From positions 203,293 to 267,292 of the forward strand of contig JACJYE010000012.1 of the NCBI GenBank assembly GCA_020636255.1: 64,000 nt of DNA, written 5' to 3'. Positions 33,839 through 42,420 of the stretch are shown here, piece by piece (the first letter of the stretch is position 1; each line of letters opens with the position of its first letter). The position numbers and the translations under genes are program-made. The notes beneath the pieces are model-generated. The model was not told where the DNA came from, made no database searches, and saw nothing but the letters and a program-made list of their open reading frames with translations. The DNA is from Lewinellaceae bacterium (GTDB lineage Bacteria > Bacteroidota > Bacteroidia > Chitinophagales > Saprospiraceae).

Positions 33839-35853
33839 GGGTTTACAACCTGAACGCGGCCATCGCCAGGCGAGACGAAGTCACTGAGCTCTATCTCCAC
33901 AATTGCGGCCTGGAGCATATCCCACCCGTAGTTTTTGGCATGCCCATGCTCAAAAAGCTGGACCTGAGCGCCAACCAGATAGCGGAGATCCCTCCTCAGA
34001 TCGGGCAATTGCGGCAATTGCGCAGCCTGTCGCTTCATTTCAACCGCCTGGAGGGCCTGCCGCCCGAACTGTTCCACCTGGAGCAGCTCACCGAGCTCAA
34101 CCTGGGGCACAACCGCCTGCGGCATCTCCTGCCGGCCATCGGGCAGTTGCAGCAGCTCCAGCAATTGCGGCTCAACAACAACGAGCTGGCCGAACTACCC
34201 GACGAGGCCGGGCAGTTGCAGGCCTTGCGATACCTTGAAGTGCAGTACAATGCCCTGCGCCGCCTCCCGCCCAAGCTGGGCCGCCTGCCGGCGCTGAGGC
34301 AGCTCCGCGCCGGGTACAACCAGCTCAGCCGCTTGTCGGGCAGCATTTTCCACCTCACCACGCTCGACCTGCTCGACCTTGGCAATAACCGCATCGGAAA
34401 GCTGCCCGACAACCTCGGCCAGCTCCAGCAGCTCACCGAGCTCAACCTGCGCGCCAACAGGCTGGACAGCCTGCCCGAGTCGATAGGCGAGTTGTTCATC
34501 CTGCGCCGTTTATTGCTAAGTGGAAACAAGCTGCGGCAGTTGCCTGACGCCATCGGCCGGCTGGAATGGCTGGCCGCCCTTTCATTAGAGCACAACAAAC
34601 TACAACAGCTACCCGAAGCCATTGGCCGGTGTGCCCGGCTACAACAGCTTTCGCTGGCCAGAAACCAGCTGGACAGCCTGCCCGCCTCACTGGTGCAACT
34701 GGAGTCACTGGAGTGGCTGGACATCAGCGACAACGCCTTCCGCGAGCTGCCCCTGCTGCCACCGCGCCTGGAAAAGCTCATTATTTCCGACAATAAGATC
34801 CGGCAATTGCCCGAACGCGTCCAGCACATGCACCACCTGAAAGTGCTGGAGGCGGCCAACAACGGTATGGAGAACCTGCCCGAGGGCTTCGGGCAGCTGG
34901 AAAAGCTGGAAAAGCTGAAGCTCAACGGCAACCGCATGCCTTACCTGCCCCAGCCTTTGTTCTTTCTTCCTCAGCTCGAATCTCTCGACGGCCCAGCTGA
35001 TGCCAAAGCCCGGAAAAAACTTCTCCGGTTCCTGAAGTTATGCCAGGCGCGGGAAGTGCCCGGCCGCCTCCGCCTGGTGATCTACGACATCCAGGAAGAA
35101 GGCGGCCGGCACCTGGGCAGCTTCCCTACGCCATTGCTGCTCGAAGCACTCGGCATCGGCATGAGCGACGTGGCTTACCCCATACGGCGGCATTTGCTGT
35201 TCGAGCGTAGCAGCCAGCGCGAAATAACCGGCGATGGGAAGCACGCTTCCGTTTATCTTATGGGAGAAACCGGCCATGCTCCGGACGAGCTGAAAGCGCA
35301 ACTGGCGAAACTCGGCCTCAGGCTGGTGGAGCAGCCCGACGAGCCGGCCGACTATCTGGTGCTGGGCCGCGTGTTACATGCGCTGCACGCTCCTGTGCCG
35401 ACAGCCTTTGGCCAGCTCCTCTCCAGGCCCGCTTTTACGGCCTTCCTCAACCGGCGCCTGGGGCGAAGCCTGGGCCAGGAAACGCGGCCGGCCCAGCTGG
35501 GCAACCTCCGCAATATGCTGTTCAGCTCCAGCCCCGCCAACCGCAAGCTGGCGCTGCAGCTCCTGCAAAGCAGCGGCGTGCCCAGGGCCCTGCTCACCGA
35601 CCTCTTCCTGGCCTGGAAGCTGGATTATGAAGACCGGCCCACCCTCGAAAACCTGCTGCTGCAAAACGTATCCGAAGAAGCCCTGCGCACCATGTATTAC
35701 CCACTGGGGCTGGCCGGCCGCACCTCAGAGGCCACGCTTACCACCAATATCATCAAATACACGGAAGACAACGAATTCGACGGCCAGCGCATCGCCGAAT
35801 TCCTCCACGAATCTTTTGGAAGCGGGCACCACTACCTGCGGAACTTCACCTAG
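33835..35853 (+). CDS. Large leucine-rich repeat protein with BRCT-like and LALQLL modules
   Basis: The 672-residue protein has about 16 LRRs of 23 residues (about 20-385, e.g. LRSLSLHFNRLEGLPPELFHL and LEKLKLNGNRMPYLPQPLFFL) of the plant-type/Ras-suppressor class, without a signal peptide. Residues about 465-510 (ASVYLMGETGHAPDELKAQLAKL, then DYLVLGR) resemble a BRCT domain by pattern; this is tentative. Residues about 555-612 (LRNMLFSSSPANRKLALQLL) repeat the N-terminal module of the LRR protein at 25716. Start overlaps the MutS-like gene, implying coupled synthesis and a possible physical partnership. Confidence 0.8.
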   Translation: MRVYNLNAAIARRDEVTELYLHNCGLEHIPPVVFGMPMLKKLDLSANQIAEIPPQIGQLRQLRSLSLHFNRLEGLPPELFHLEQLTELNLGHNRLRHLLPAIGQLQQLQQLRLNNNELAELPDEAGQLQALRYLEVQYNALRRLPPKLGRLPALRQLRAGYNQLSRLSGSIFHLTTLDLLDLGNNRIGKLPDNLGQLQQLTELNLRANRLDSLPESIGELFILRRLLLSGNKLRQLPDAIGRLEWLAALSLEHNKLQQLPEAIGRCARLQQLSLARNQLDSLPASLVQLESLEWLDISDNAFRELPLLPPRLEKLIISDNKIRQLPERVQHMHHLKVLEAANNGMENLPEGFGQLEKLEKLKLNGNRMPYLPQPLFFLPQLESLDGPADAKARKKLLRFLKLCQAREVPGRLRLVIYDIQEEGGRHLGSFPTPLLLEALGIGMSDVAYPIRRHLLFERSSQREITGDGKHASVYLMGETGHAPDELKAQLAKLGLRLVEQPDEPADYLVLGRVLHALHAPVPTAFGQLLSRPAFTAFLNRRLGRSLGQETRPAQLGNLRNMLFSSSPANRKLALQLLQSSGVPRALLTDLFLAWKLDYEDRPTLENLLLQNVSEEALRTMYYPLGLAGRTSEATLTTNIIKYTEDNEFDGQRIAEFLHESFGSGHHYLRNFT

Positions 35854-35907
35854 GCATACTTTGACAAATCTGTGATGTTCATTACTGACTGCAGTGGCAA
35901 CTGCGCC

Positions 35908-35915
35908 TATTTTTG
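35908..35915 (+). promoter_or_regulatory. -7 box of the peroxiredoxin gene
   Basis: TATTTTTG matches TAnnTTTG and lies 50 bp before the ATG at 35966. A TTG at the right -33 distance is not clear. The leader carries GTAAGTAGTATTCAAAAAA (35930-35948), found with one change before moaA. Confidence 0.4.
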
Positions 35916-35965
35916 CATTGTTTTTAAAAGTAAGTAGTATTCAAAAAAAACATAAAAGATATACC

Positions 35966-36634
35966 ATGGAAGAACAACAAATCAATTTCATGCCACGCAT
36001 TGGTGACAAAGCCCCCGATTTCGAAGCGATCACCACAACGGGCAACCTGAAGTTCTCCGATTACAACAAAGGCAGCTGGGTCGTGCTTTTCTCGCACCCC
36101 GCTGATTTCACGCCTGTCTGCACCACTGAGATGAGCGCTTTTGCCGAAGAGAAGGCATTCTTCGACCAGCGCAATACCAAACTCATGGGGCTGAGCATCG
36201 ACAGCATCCACTCCCACCTGGCGTGGGTTAACAACGTGCGTGAAAAAACCGGCGTGTATTTCAATTTCCCGATCATTGCCGACCTCGACATGAAAGTGTC
36301 GAAAGCGTACGGTATGCTGCACGATAATGAAAGCACCACCGCCGCCGTGCGCGCCGTATTCTTCGTCGACCCCAAAGGAGTGATCCGCCTCATCATGTAC
36401 TACCCGCTGAACGTGGGCCGCAACATGGAAGAGATCAAGCGCGCCCTGGTAGCCCTGCAGACGGCCGATGAATGCAAATGCGCCCTGCCGATCAACTGGA
36501 AGGTAGGGGAAAAGGCCATCGTGCCGCCGCCCAAAACGCTGGTAGAGATGGAAGAACGCATCCACAACACAGAATACGAGATCATCGATTTCTACCTCGC
36601 CAAGAAGGAGATCAGTATCCCTGCATTGAACTAA
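35966..36634 (+). CDS. 1-Cys peroxiredoxin (Prx6/AhpC-TSA family)
   Basis: The 222-residue protein has the peroxidatic Cys in SHPADFTPVCTTEMSAF (about residue 48) and the Prx6-type C-terminal domain (YYPLNVGRNMEEIKRALVALQTADE, then CKCALPINWKVGEKAIVPPP). It reduces peroxides in the cytoplasm; there is no second, resolving Cys in the 2-Cys position. The length is normal. Start MEEQQINFMPRIGDKAPDF at 35966 gives the expected N-terminus. A strong terminator follows at 36668. Confidence 0.93.
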   Translation: MEEQQINFMPRIGDKAPDFEAITTTGNLKFSDYNKGSWVVLFSHPADFTPVCTTEMSAFAEEKAFFDQRNTKLMGLSIDSIHSHLAWVNNVREKTGVYFNFPIIADLDMKVSKAYGMLHDNESTTAAVRAVFFVDPKGVIRLIMYYPLNVGRNMEEIKRALVALQTADECKCALPINWKVGEKAIVPPPKTLVEMEERIHNTEYEIIDFYLAKKEISIPALN

Positions 36635-36667
36635 AAGCCACTGAATGGATATAGGCTCAGGCCGGTG

Positions 36668-36706
36668 GAGGGCGCTGCTGTTGCAGCGCCCTCTTGCTTT
36701 TTATTA
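36668..36706 (+). terminator. Intrinsic terminator after the peroxiredoxin gene
   Basis: GAGGGCGCTGC (36668-36678), loop TGTT, GCAGCGCCCTC (36683-36693) followed by TTGCTTTTTATT forms a perfect 11-bp GC-rich hairpin with a T-rich tail. Confidence 0.88.
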
Positions 36707-36720
36707 GCTATCTTGAGTGC

Positions 36721-37611
36721 ATGAAAAAACAGCGCACTCAAAGCTCCGGCCCATACCGCCCTCCAAACCCAGGCAAAGGCGTATTGGCCGTTCCCACCCT
36801 AAGGGTCGTAGCCGGCCAATACAGCCGGCAGGAGGAAGACCTTCTGGCGGTAGAGGAACCGCTTGAGGTCAAACTCGCTTTCGGCCCGGCGGCGCGGCGC
36901 GAAGTGCAGAGCCTGGCCATCACCATGCGCACGCCGGGGCATGACGAAGCGCTGGCCCTCGGCTTTCTCTTTACCGAAGGCATCATCGGCAAAGCGGCGG
37001 ATGTGCGGAGCATGCAACGGATAGGGCAGCAGGAAGCGGCAGACAATATCCTGCTGGTAGAACTGGACGAAGCGGTAACAGTGGATTTCAACCGCCTGAG
37101 CCGGCATTTTTATACTTCATCCAGTTGCGGTGTATGCGGCAAAGCTTCCATCGATATGTTGCGCAGCGTTTCCTGTTATTTCCCCCGCAAAGCTTTTCCC
37201 AAGATAGCGGCACAGGCCCTCACCGGGCTCCCCGAACGGCTGGTGGAAGGCCAGGCCCTGTTCGGCTGCACCGGAGGCATCCACGCTGCTGCCGCCTTTG
37301 ATGAGCAGGGGCAGCTGCTCCATTTGTGCGAAGATGTAGGCCGGCACAATGCGCTGGACAAGCTCATCGGCACGGCGCTACGACACGGGCCTTTCCCGCT
37401 GCGGGAACAGGCCGTGATGGCCAGTGGCAGGTTGAGTTTCGAGCTGGTACAAAAATGCGTGATGGCCGGTGTGCCCATTCTGGCCGCCGTAGGCGCGCCC
37501 TCCAGCCTGGCCGTCGAGCTGGCCGAACAATACGGCATGACGCTGATCGGTTTTCTGCGCGACGGACGCTTCAATATTTACTGCGGAGCGGAGCGCGTCC
37601 AATTGCCCTGA
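36721..37611 (+). CDS. fdhD: Formate dehydrogenase accessory sulfurtransferase FdhD
   Basis: The 296-residue protein matches FdhD: EVKLAFGPAARREVQSLAITMRTPGHDEALALGFLFTEGI (about 48-87), the catalytic Cys pair in FYTSSSCGVCGKASIDML (about 130-148), and ALFGCTGGIHAAA and LCEDVGRHNALDKLIG. FdhD passes sulfur from a cysteine desulfurase to the molybdenum cofactor of formate dehydrogenase-type enzymes in the cytoplasm. Its likely client here is the FdhF/YdeP-type enzyme encoded at 39784. The start at 36721 lies about 15 bp after a TATCTTGA sequence, so a very short leader is possible. Confidence 0.94.
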   Translation: MKKQRTQSSGPYRPPNPGKGVLAVPTLRVVAGQYSRQEEDLLAVEEPLEVKLAFGPAARREVQSLAITMRTPGHDEALALGFLFTEGIIGKAADVRSMQRIGQQEAADNILLVELDEAVTVDFNRLSRHFYTSSSCGVCGKASIDMLRSVSCYFPRKAFPKIAAQALTGLPERLVEGQALFGCTGGIHAAAAFDEQGQLLHLCEDVGRHNALDKLIGTALRHGPFPLREQAVMASGRLSFELVQKCVMAGVPILAAVGAPSSLAVELAEQYGMTLIGFLRDGRFNIYCGAERVQLP

Positions 37612-37632
37612 TTGACGTACCTTCACCGCCTA

Positions 37633-37901
37633 GGGGCTGTCTCAAAAGAGCCTGCATAAGGAAAACCTGCAGAATAATTAACCGCAAAGACGCGGAGAAA
37701 AGCGCAAAGCAGGGCGTATAGAAGGAGCTCTTCCCGCTAAAAACCTCTGCGTCCGCTGCGTCTCTGCGGTTCTTTTACTGCAAATATATGAGGACGCCAA
37801 GTGTGGTAAAATACCTTAGCGCCCTTTGCGGGAACCTACTTTGCGTCTCACGGTTCAATATTTGCCGGGAACACCTCAAAGCTTACTTCTGAGACAACCT
37901 C
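37633..37901. mobile_element. MITE-like element with terminal inverted repeats
   Basis: The left end GGGGCTGTCTCAAAAG (37633-37648) and the right end (37886-37901, which reads GAGGTTGTCTCAGAAG on the minus strand) agree at 13 of 16 positions, and TA flanks both sides. The 269-bp inside carries no gene but a second, internal inverted repeat: ACCGCAAAGACGCGGAG at about 37680 and CTGCGTCTCTGCGGTT at about 37756. This is the pattern of a non-autonomous transposon. No related transposase is in the window. The element fills most of the gap between fdhD and the esterase gene. Confidence 0.6.
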
Positions 37902-37921
37902 TAATTTTGAAAACCAAAGAA

Positions 37922-39655
37922 ATGACCATGCGCTTATTACCCGTTCTGGCCGTGCTTCTGACGGCCGTTTTTCCTGCATACAGCCAATCTGCCGCTACCC
38001 GCACCTATTTCACCATCACGTTTGACGCAGGCTTAAGCGCTGCGCCCCTCGACGGGCGGCTGCTGGTGATCCTGGCCAAAGACGAAGACAAGGAACCCCG
38101 CTTCCAACTCTCCGACGAGCCGCAAACGGCGCAGGCTTTCGGTTTCGACGTCGAAGGCTGGAAGCCCGGCCACCCGGCCACCTTTGACGCCTCCGCTTTC
38201 GGTTATCCTATCGAAAGCTTAACCGGCGTACCTTTCGGCGAATACTGGGTACAGGTGGTGTTACACAGGTACGAAACCTTTACCCGCGCCGACGGCCATA
38301 CCGTCAAGCTGCCCATGGACCGCGGCGAAGGCCAGCAGTGGAACCGCGCCCCCGGCAACCTCTACAGCCTGCCCATCCGGATGGCTTTCAACCCCAGGCA
38401 GCCCCGCAATGTGTCGATCAAACTCAGCCAGAAGATGCCGGCTATCGAAGCGCCGAAGGACAGCAAATACGTCAAACACGTCAGGATGCGCAGCAAGTTG
38501 CTCAGCGATTTCTGGGGGCGCGATATGTACCTGGGCGCACATGTGCTGCTGCCGGAAGGCTTCGACGAGCACCCCGACGTAAAATACCCGCTGGCTATCT
38601 TTCACGGCCACTTCCCGAGCGACTTCGGCGGCTGGCGCACCGAGCCCGCCGATACTACCCAGCCCTGTGAATACAGCAGCCGATTTCAGCTCGATTGCTA
38701 CAACCGCATCCAGCAGGAAGAGGCCTATTCCTTTTACAAAACCTGGACAGGGCCCAATTTCCCACGGGCGATCGTCATCGAGATCCAGCATGCCAACCCG
38801 TATTACGACGACTCCTACGCCGTCAACTCCGCCAACCTGGGCCCTTATGGAGACGCCATTACCTACGAGCTCATCCCCTATATCGAACAGCAGTACCGGG
38901 GCATAGGCGAAGGCTGGGCGCGTTTCCTGTACGGCGGCTCCACCGGCGGCTGGGAAGCGCTGGCGGCTCAGGTTTTCTACCCCGATGAATACAACGGCTG
39001 TTACGCAGCCTGCCCCGACCCCATCGACTTCCGCGCTTACTGCCTGGTCAATCTTTACGAAGACAAAAACGCCTATTACGAAGAAGGGCCCTTTCGCCGC
39101 ACCCTCCGCCCCGGCCATCGCGACTATCTGGGCAGGGTGAGCGCCACCCTGCAGGATATGAACTACCGCGAGATGGTGCTGGGCAGCCACAGCCGTTCGG
39201 GCCAGCAATGGGACATCTGGGAAGCCGTATACTCGCCCGTCGACTCCATGGGCTATCCGCAACGGATCTGGGATAAGTACACGGGGGATATCGACCCTGT
39301 GGTAGCGGCTTACTGGAAAGAACACTACGACCTGGCCTATATCCTCAAGCGCGACTGGGCCACGCTGGGGCCCAAGCTACAGGGAAAGATCCACATCTAT
39401 TGCGGCGATATGGACAACTACTACCTCAACAATGCCGTCTACCTCATGGAAGATATCCTGAAAGAGACCGCCAACCCCCATTACGACGGCGAAGTGGACT
39501 ACGGCGACCGCGCCGAGCACTGCTGGAATGGCGACCACAGCCAGCCCAACGCCATTTCACGACTGCGCTACAACCAGATGTTCATCACCAAATGGGCCGA
39601 AGAAGTGAAAAGCCGGGCTCCGAAAGAGGCCAGCCAGTCCAGCTGGCGGTATTGA
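37922..39655 (+). CDS. Exported alpha/beta-hydrolase (esterase D-like)
   Basis: The 577-residue protein has a signal peptide (MTMRLLPVLAVLLTAVFPAYS). The N-terminal 190 residues are beta-rich, then LGAHVLLPEGFDEHPDVKYPLAIFHGHFPSDFGG begins an alpha/beta-hydrolase fold with nucleophile elbow LYGGSTGGWEALAAQ (GxSxG, about residue 340) and late acid/His region around GDMDNYYLNNAVYL and DRAEHCWNGDH. Family members are putative esterases; the substrate is unknown. It separates fdhD from the Mo-enzyme gene and does not belong functionally to the Mo genes. Met 37922 is chosen; the frame is open to 37826 across the MITE-like element. Confidence 0.8.
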   Translation: MTMRLLPVLAVLLTAVFPAYSQSAATRTYFTITFDAGLSAAPLDGRLLVILAKDEDKEPRFQLSDEPQTAQAFGFDVEGWKPGHPATFDASAFGYPIESLTGVPFGEYWVQVVLHRYETFTRADGHTVKLPMDRGEGQQWNRAPGNLYSLPIRMAFNPRQPRNVSIKLSQKMPAIEAPKDSKYVKHVRMRSKLLSDFWGRDMYLGAHVLLPEGFDEHPDVKYPLAIFHGHFPSDFGGWRTEPADTTQPCEYSSRFQLDCYNRIQQEEAYSFYKTWTGPNFPRAIVIEIQHANPYYDDSYAVNSANLGPYGDAITYELIPYIEQQYRGIGEGWARFLYGGSTGGWEALAAQVFYPDEYNGCYAACPDPIDFRAYCLVNLYEDKNAYYEEGPFRRTLRPGHRDYLGRVSATLQDMNYREMVLGSHSRSGQQWDIWEAVYSPVDSMGYPQRIWDKYTGDIDPVVAAYWKEHYDLAYILKRDWATLGPKLQGKIHIYCGDMDNYYLNNAVYLMEDILKETANPHYDGEVDYGDRAEHCWNGDHSQPNAISRLRYNQMFITKWAEEVKSRAPKEASQSSWRY

Positions 39656-39669
39656 CCTTGGCATAAAGA

Positions 39670-39677
39670 TATATTTG
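39670..39677 (+). promoter_or_regulatory. -7 box upstream of the Mo-oxidoreductase gene
   Basis: TATATTTG matches TAnnTTTG exactly and precedes the ATG at 39784 by about 107 bp. TTG words at 39652-39654 and 39658-39660 are slightly closer than the usual -33 spacing. Confidence 0.45.
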
Positions 39678-39783
39678 TATAATATGGAGCGCCCCGGGCC
39701 AGAAACCATTCAGCCATTTAGCCGTTTAAGTATTCAGAGATATCCCACTCCATAGACAAAGCACACACCCAACAGGAATTGTG

Positions 39784-42144
39784 ATGGAAGAGCAGCAAAA
39801 CCAGGAAAACACCCCCGCTATTGACGACAAAGGCCACGGCATCAAAGTAGTGGCCCATAATACCGGCGCCCAGCCCCCCGAGCGCTTCACCGGCCTGAAA
39901 CTGAGCAAGCCCAAAGACAAGGCCGCCGGCATTCCCAGCGTACTCACCGCCCTGAGTCATGCCAACCGCTACATGGCCAAAGGCAATGCGGTGAAAACCA
40001 TGTTCCGCCTCAACCAGAAAGGCGGCTTCGACTGCCCTGGCTGCGCCTGGCCCGACCCCGACGACGAAAGGTCGCGCCTGGCGGAGTATTGCGAGAACGG
40101 CATCAAGGCCATTTCGGAAGAAGCCCAGAAAAAGAAGATCGGGCGCGACTTCTTTGCCCAGCACAGCATACAGGATATGCTGGGCTGGACGGATTTCGAG
40201 CTCGGCAAGCAGGGGCGACTGGCGGAGCCCATGGTGCTGCGCGAAGGTGCTGCCCGGTACGAGCCCATCTCCTGGCCCGACGCCTTCCGCCTGATCGCCG
40301 ATGAGCTCAACGCCCTGTCCTCTCCTGATGAAGCCGTCTTTTACACTTCCGGCCGCACCAGCAACGAAGCGGCTTTCCTCTACCAGCTGTTCGTCCGCGA
40401 GTTCGGCACCAACAACCTGCCGGACTGCTCCAATATGTGCCACGAATCGAGCGGTTATGCCCTGTCGAAAACCGTAGGCATCGGCAAAGGCTCCGTGACG
40501 CTTACCGACCTGTACGAAGCGGAGGTGATCATCATCATGGGCCAGAACCCCGGCACCAACCACCCCCGTATGATGAGCGCCCTGGAGCGCTGCAAAGAGA
40601 ACGGCGGCAAGATCATCTCCATCAACCCCCTTCCCGAAGCGGGCCTGCTGAAATTCGTCAACCCCCAGCGGCCGGGCAAGGCCCTGAAAGGCGGTACGCC
40701 GCTCACCGACATTTTCCTGCAGATCAAGGCCAACGGAGATATTCCCCTGCTGAAGGCCATTATGCTATTGCTGTGGCATGAAGAACAAAAGGCGCCTGGG
40801 GCCGTCTTCGACTGGGACTTCATCACGGAAAAAACGCAGGGGTACGAAGCTTTCCTTCAGGGCCTCAAAAAGCAGGATTTCAATGACCTGCTGGAAGCCA
40901 GCGGCGCCCGCCGCGACAAGGTAAAGGAGGCTGTGGAGCTGCTGCGCCGCAGGAACAAGATCATCGTCTGCTGGGCCATGGGGCTTACGCAGCACAAGAA
41001 CGGAGTAGACAATATTCGAGAGGTGGTCAACCTGCTGTTACTCAAAGGCAGCATCGGCAAGCCTGGCGCAGGCACCTGCCCCGTGCGCGGCCACAGTAAC
41101 GTGCAGGGCGACCGCACCGTCGGCATCTGGGAATCGCCCCGCCCGGAATTTCTCGACAAGCTGAAAGCAACCTTCGGTTTCGAGCCGCCGCGCCGCCACG
41201 GCTACTCCACCGTCGATGCCATCAAGGCCATGCACGAAGGCAAGGCCAAAGTATTTTTTGCCATGGGCGGCAATTTCCTCTCCGCCACGCCGGATACGGA
41301 ATACACTGCACGCGCCCTGCGCAGCTGCAGGCTAACGGCCCATGTATCCACCAAGCTCAACCGCAGCCATCTGGTGCACGGCAGACTGGCGCTCATACTG
41401 CCTTGCCTGGGCCGCACCGAGCAAGACGTTCAGAGCGAAGGGCCGCAGTTCGTCAGCACCGAAAACTCCATGGGCGTGGTCCAGTCTTCGCAGGGCGTGC
41501 TTTCGCCCGCCTCGGAGCACCTGCTCAGCGAGCCCGCCATCGTAGCAGGGCTGGCCAAAGCCACCCTCGGCAGTCGCAGCAAAGTAGACTGGGACAGCAT
41601 GGCCGCCAGCTACGATAACATCCGCGACGCTATCGAGCAGGTGGTGCCGGGCTTCGAAGATTACAACCGCCGCGTGCGCGAACCCGGGGGCTTCTACCTG
41701 CCCAACAGCGCCCGTGAACAGCAGTTTGACACGCCTACCGGAAAGGCCCATTTCTCGGTCAACCCCGTGCCGCCCAACCCGCTTTCCGAAGGCGAATACC
41801 TCATGATGACCATTCGCAGCCACGACCAGTTCAATACGACCATCTATGGCCTGAACGACCGCTACCGGGGCATCCATAACGAGCGGCGCGTCGTGCTGAT
41901 GAACCCTCAGGACATGGCCGAAGCCGGTATACAGGCCCGGCAGGTGGTGGGCCTGGCCAGCACCTATAATGGCGAACAACGCGTGGCCAAAAGCTTCCTT
42001 GCCGTGCCCTACGATATTCCCCGCCGCTGTGTAGCCACCTACTTCCCCGAAGCCAATGTGCTGGTGCCGATCGATGCCTATGCCGAAGGGAGCAAGACGC
42101 CGGCGTCGAAAAGCGTGGTGGTTCGGGTTTTACCTGCAGGGTAA
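39784..42144 (+). CDS. FdhF/YdeP family molybdopterin oxidoreductase
   Basis: The 786-residue protein matches the FdhF/YdeP family of molybdopterin oxidoreductases. There is an N-terminal iron-sulfur-like motif GGFDCPGCAWPDP (about 79-91), MPT-binding core segments such as VFYTSGRTSNEAAFLYQLF, DCSNMCHESSGYALSKT and VIIIMGQNPGTNHPRM, and a C-terminal domain ending SVVVRVLPAG. The substrate of this group is unsettled; the neighbouring fdhD suggests a formate-dehydrogenase-like chemistry. No Sec codon is used. A GTG is in frame one codon upstream; ATG 39784 is preferred. Confidence 0.9.
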   Translation: MEEQQNQENTPAIDDKGHGIKVVAHNTGAQPPERFTGLKLSKPKDKAAGIPSVLTALSHANRYMAKGNAVKTMFRLNQKGGFDCPGCAWPDPDDERSRLAEYCENGIKAISEEAQKKKIGRDFFAQHSIQDMLGWTDFELGKQGRLAEPMVLREGAARYEPISWPDAFRLIADELNALSSPDEAVFYTSGRTSNEAAFLYQLFVREFGTNNLPDCSNMCHESSGYALSKTVGIGKGSVTLTDLYEAEVIIIMGQNPGTNHPRMMSALERCKENGGKIISINPLPEAGLLKFVNPQRPGKALKGGTPLTDIFLQIKANGDIPLLKAIMLLLWHEEQKAPGAVFDWDFITEKTQGYEAFLQGLKKQDFNDLLEASGARRDKVKEAVELLRRRNKIIVCWAMGLTQHKNGVDNIREVVNLLLLKGSIGKPGAGTCPVRGHSNVQGDRTVGIWESPRPEFLDKLKATFGFEPPRRHGYSTVDAIKAMHEGKAKVFFAMGGNFLSATPDTEYTARALRSCRLTAHVSTKLNRSHLVHGRLALILPCLGRTEQDVQSEGPQFVSTENSMGVVQSSQGVLSPASEHLLSEPAIVAGLAKATLGSRSKVDWDSMAASYDNIRDAIEQVVPGFEDYNRRVREPGGFYLPNSAREQQFDTPTGKAHFSVNPVPPNPLSEGEYLMMTIRSHDQFNTTIYGLNDRYRGIHNERRVVLMNPQDMAEAGIQARQVVGLASTYNGEQRVAKSFLAVPYDIPRRCVATYFPEANVLVPIDAYAEGSKTPASKSVVVRVLPAG

Positions 42145-42367
42145 CCGTGGCCCTGATAACATCACAGAAGCCAGGAACAAGCACCATCGCCAAGAACTAT
42201 TGCCGATCTGGTTGGTTATGAATTGCATAGGGAAGGCCCCACCTATAGCCAGGGCAGGACAGTGCGCTCATGTAAAAGTGAAGGGCCGCCGCCCAAAACA
42301 TGAAATAGTTTTCATATTTTGGCATTTCTGCCCTCATGAGGCCAGTTTGATTAACCGTAAGTAGTTT

Positions 42368-42395
42368 TCAAAAAATAAGTTCGCCTATTTTTTGA
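42368..42395. promoter_or_regulatory. Perfect 10-bp inverted repeat upstream of moaA
   Basis: TCAAAAAATA (42368-42377) and TATTTTTTGA (42386-42395), separated by 8 bp, form a perfect dyad 25 bp before the moaA start. The size and spacing suit a dimeric regulator, for example a molybdate- or cofactor-responsive one. The right arm also contains a near-consensus -7 sequence. The remaining spacer from 42145 carries only a short hairpin (ATGAAAT/GTTTTCAT, about 42300-42315); no Moco riboswitch consensus was recognised. Confidence 0.5.
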
Positions 42396-42420
42396 TTGTT
42401 ACGAAGCACCCAAATGGGTT

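Noticed and set aside
39784..42144. Selenocysteine-containing formate dehydrogenase
   Set aside because: The frame has no internal TGA and the sequence belongs to the FdhF/YdeP group without Sec.
42145..42420. Molybdenum cofactor riboswitch upstream of moaA
   Set aside because: I did not find the conserved core of the known Moco RNA motif; only a dyad and a small hairpin are seen.
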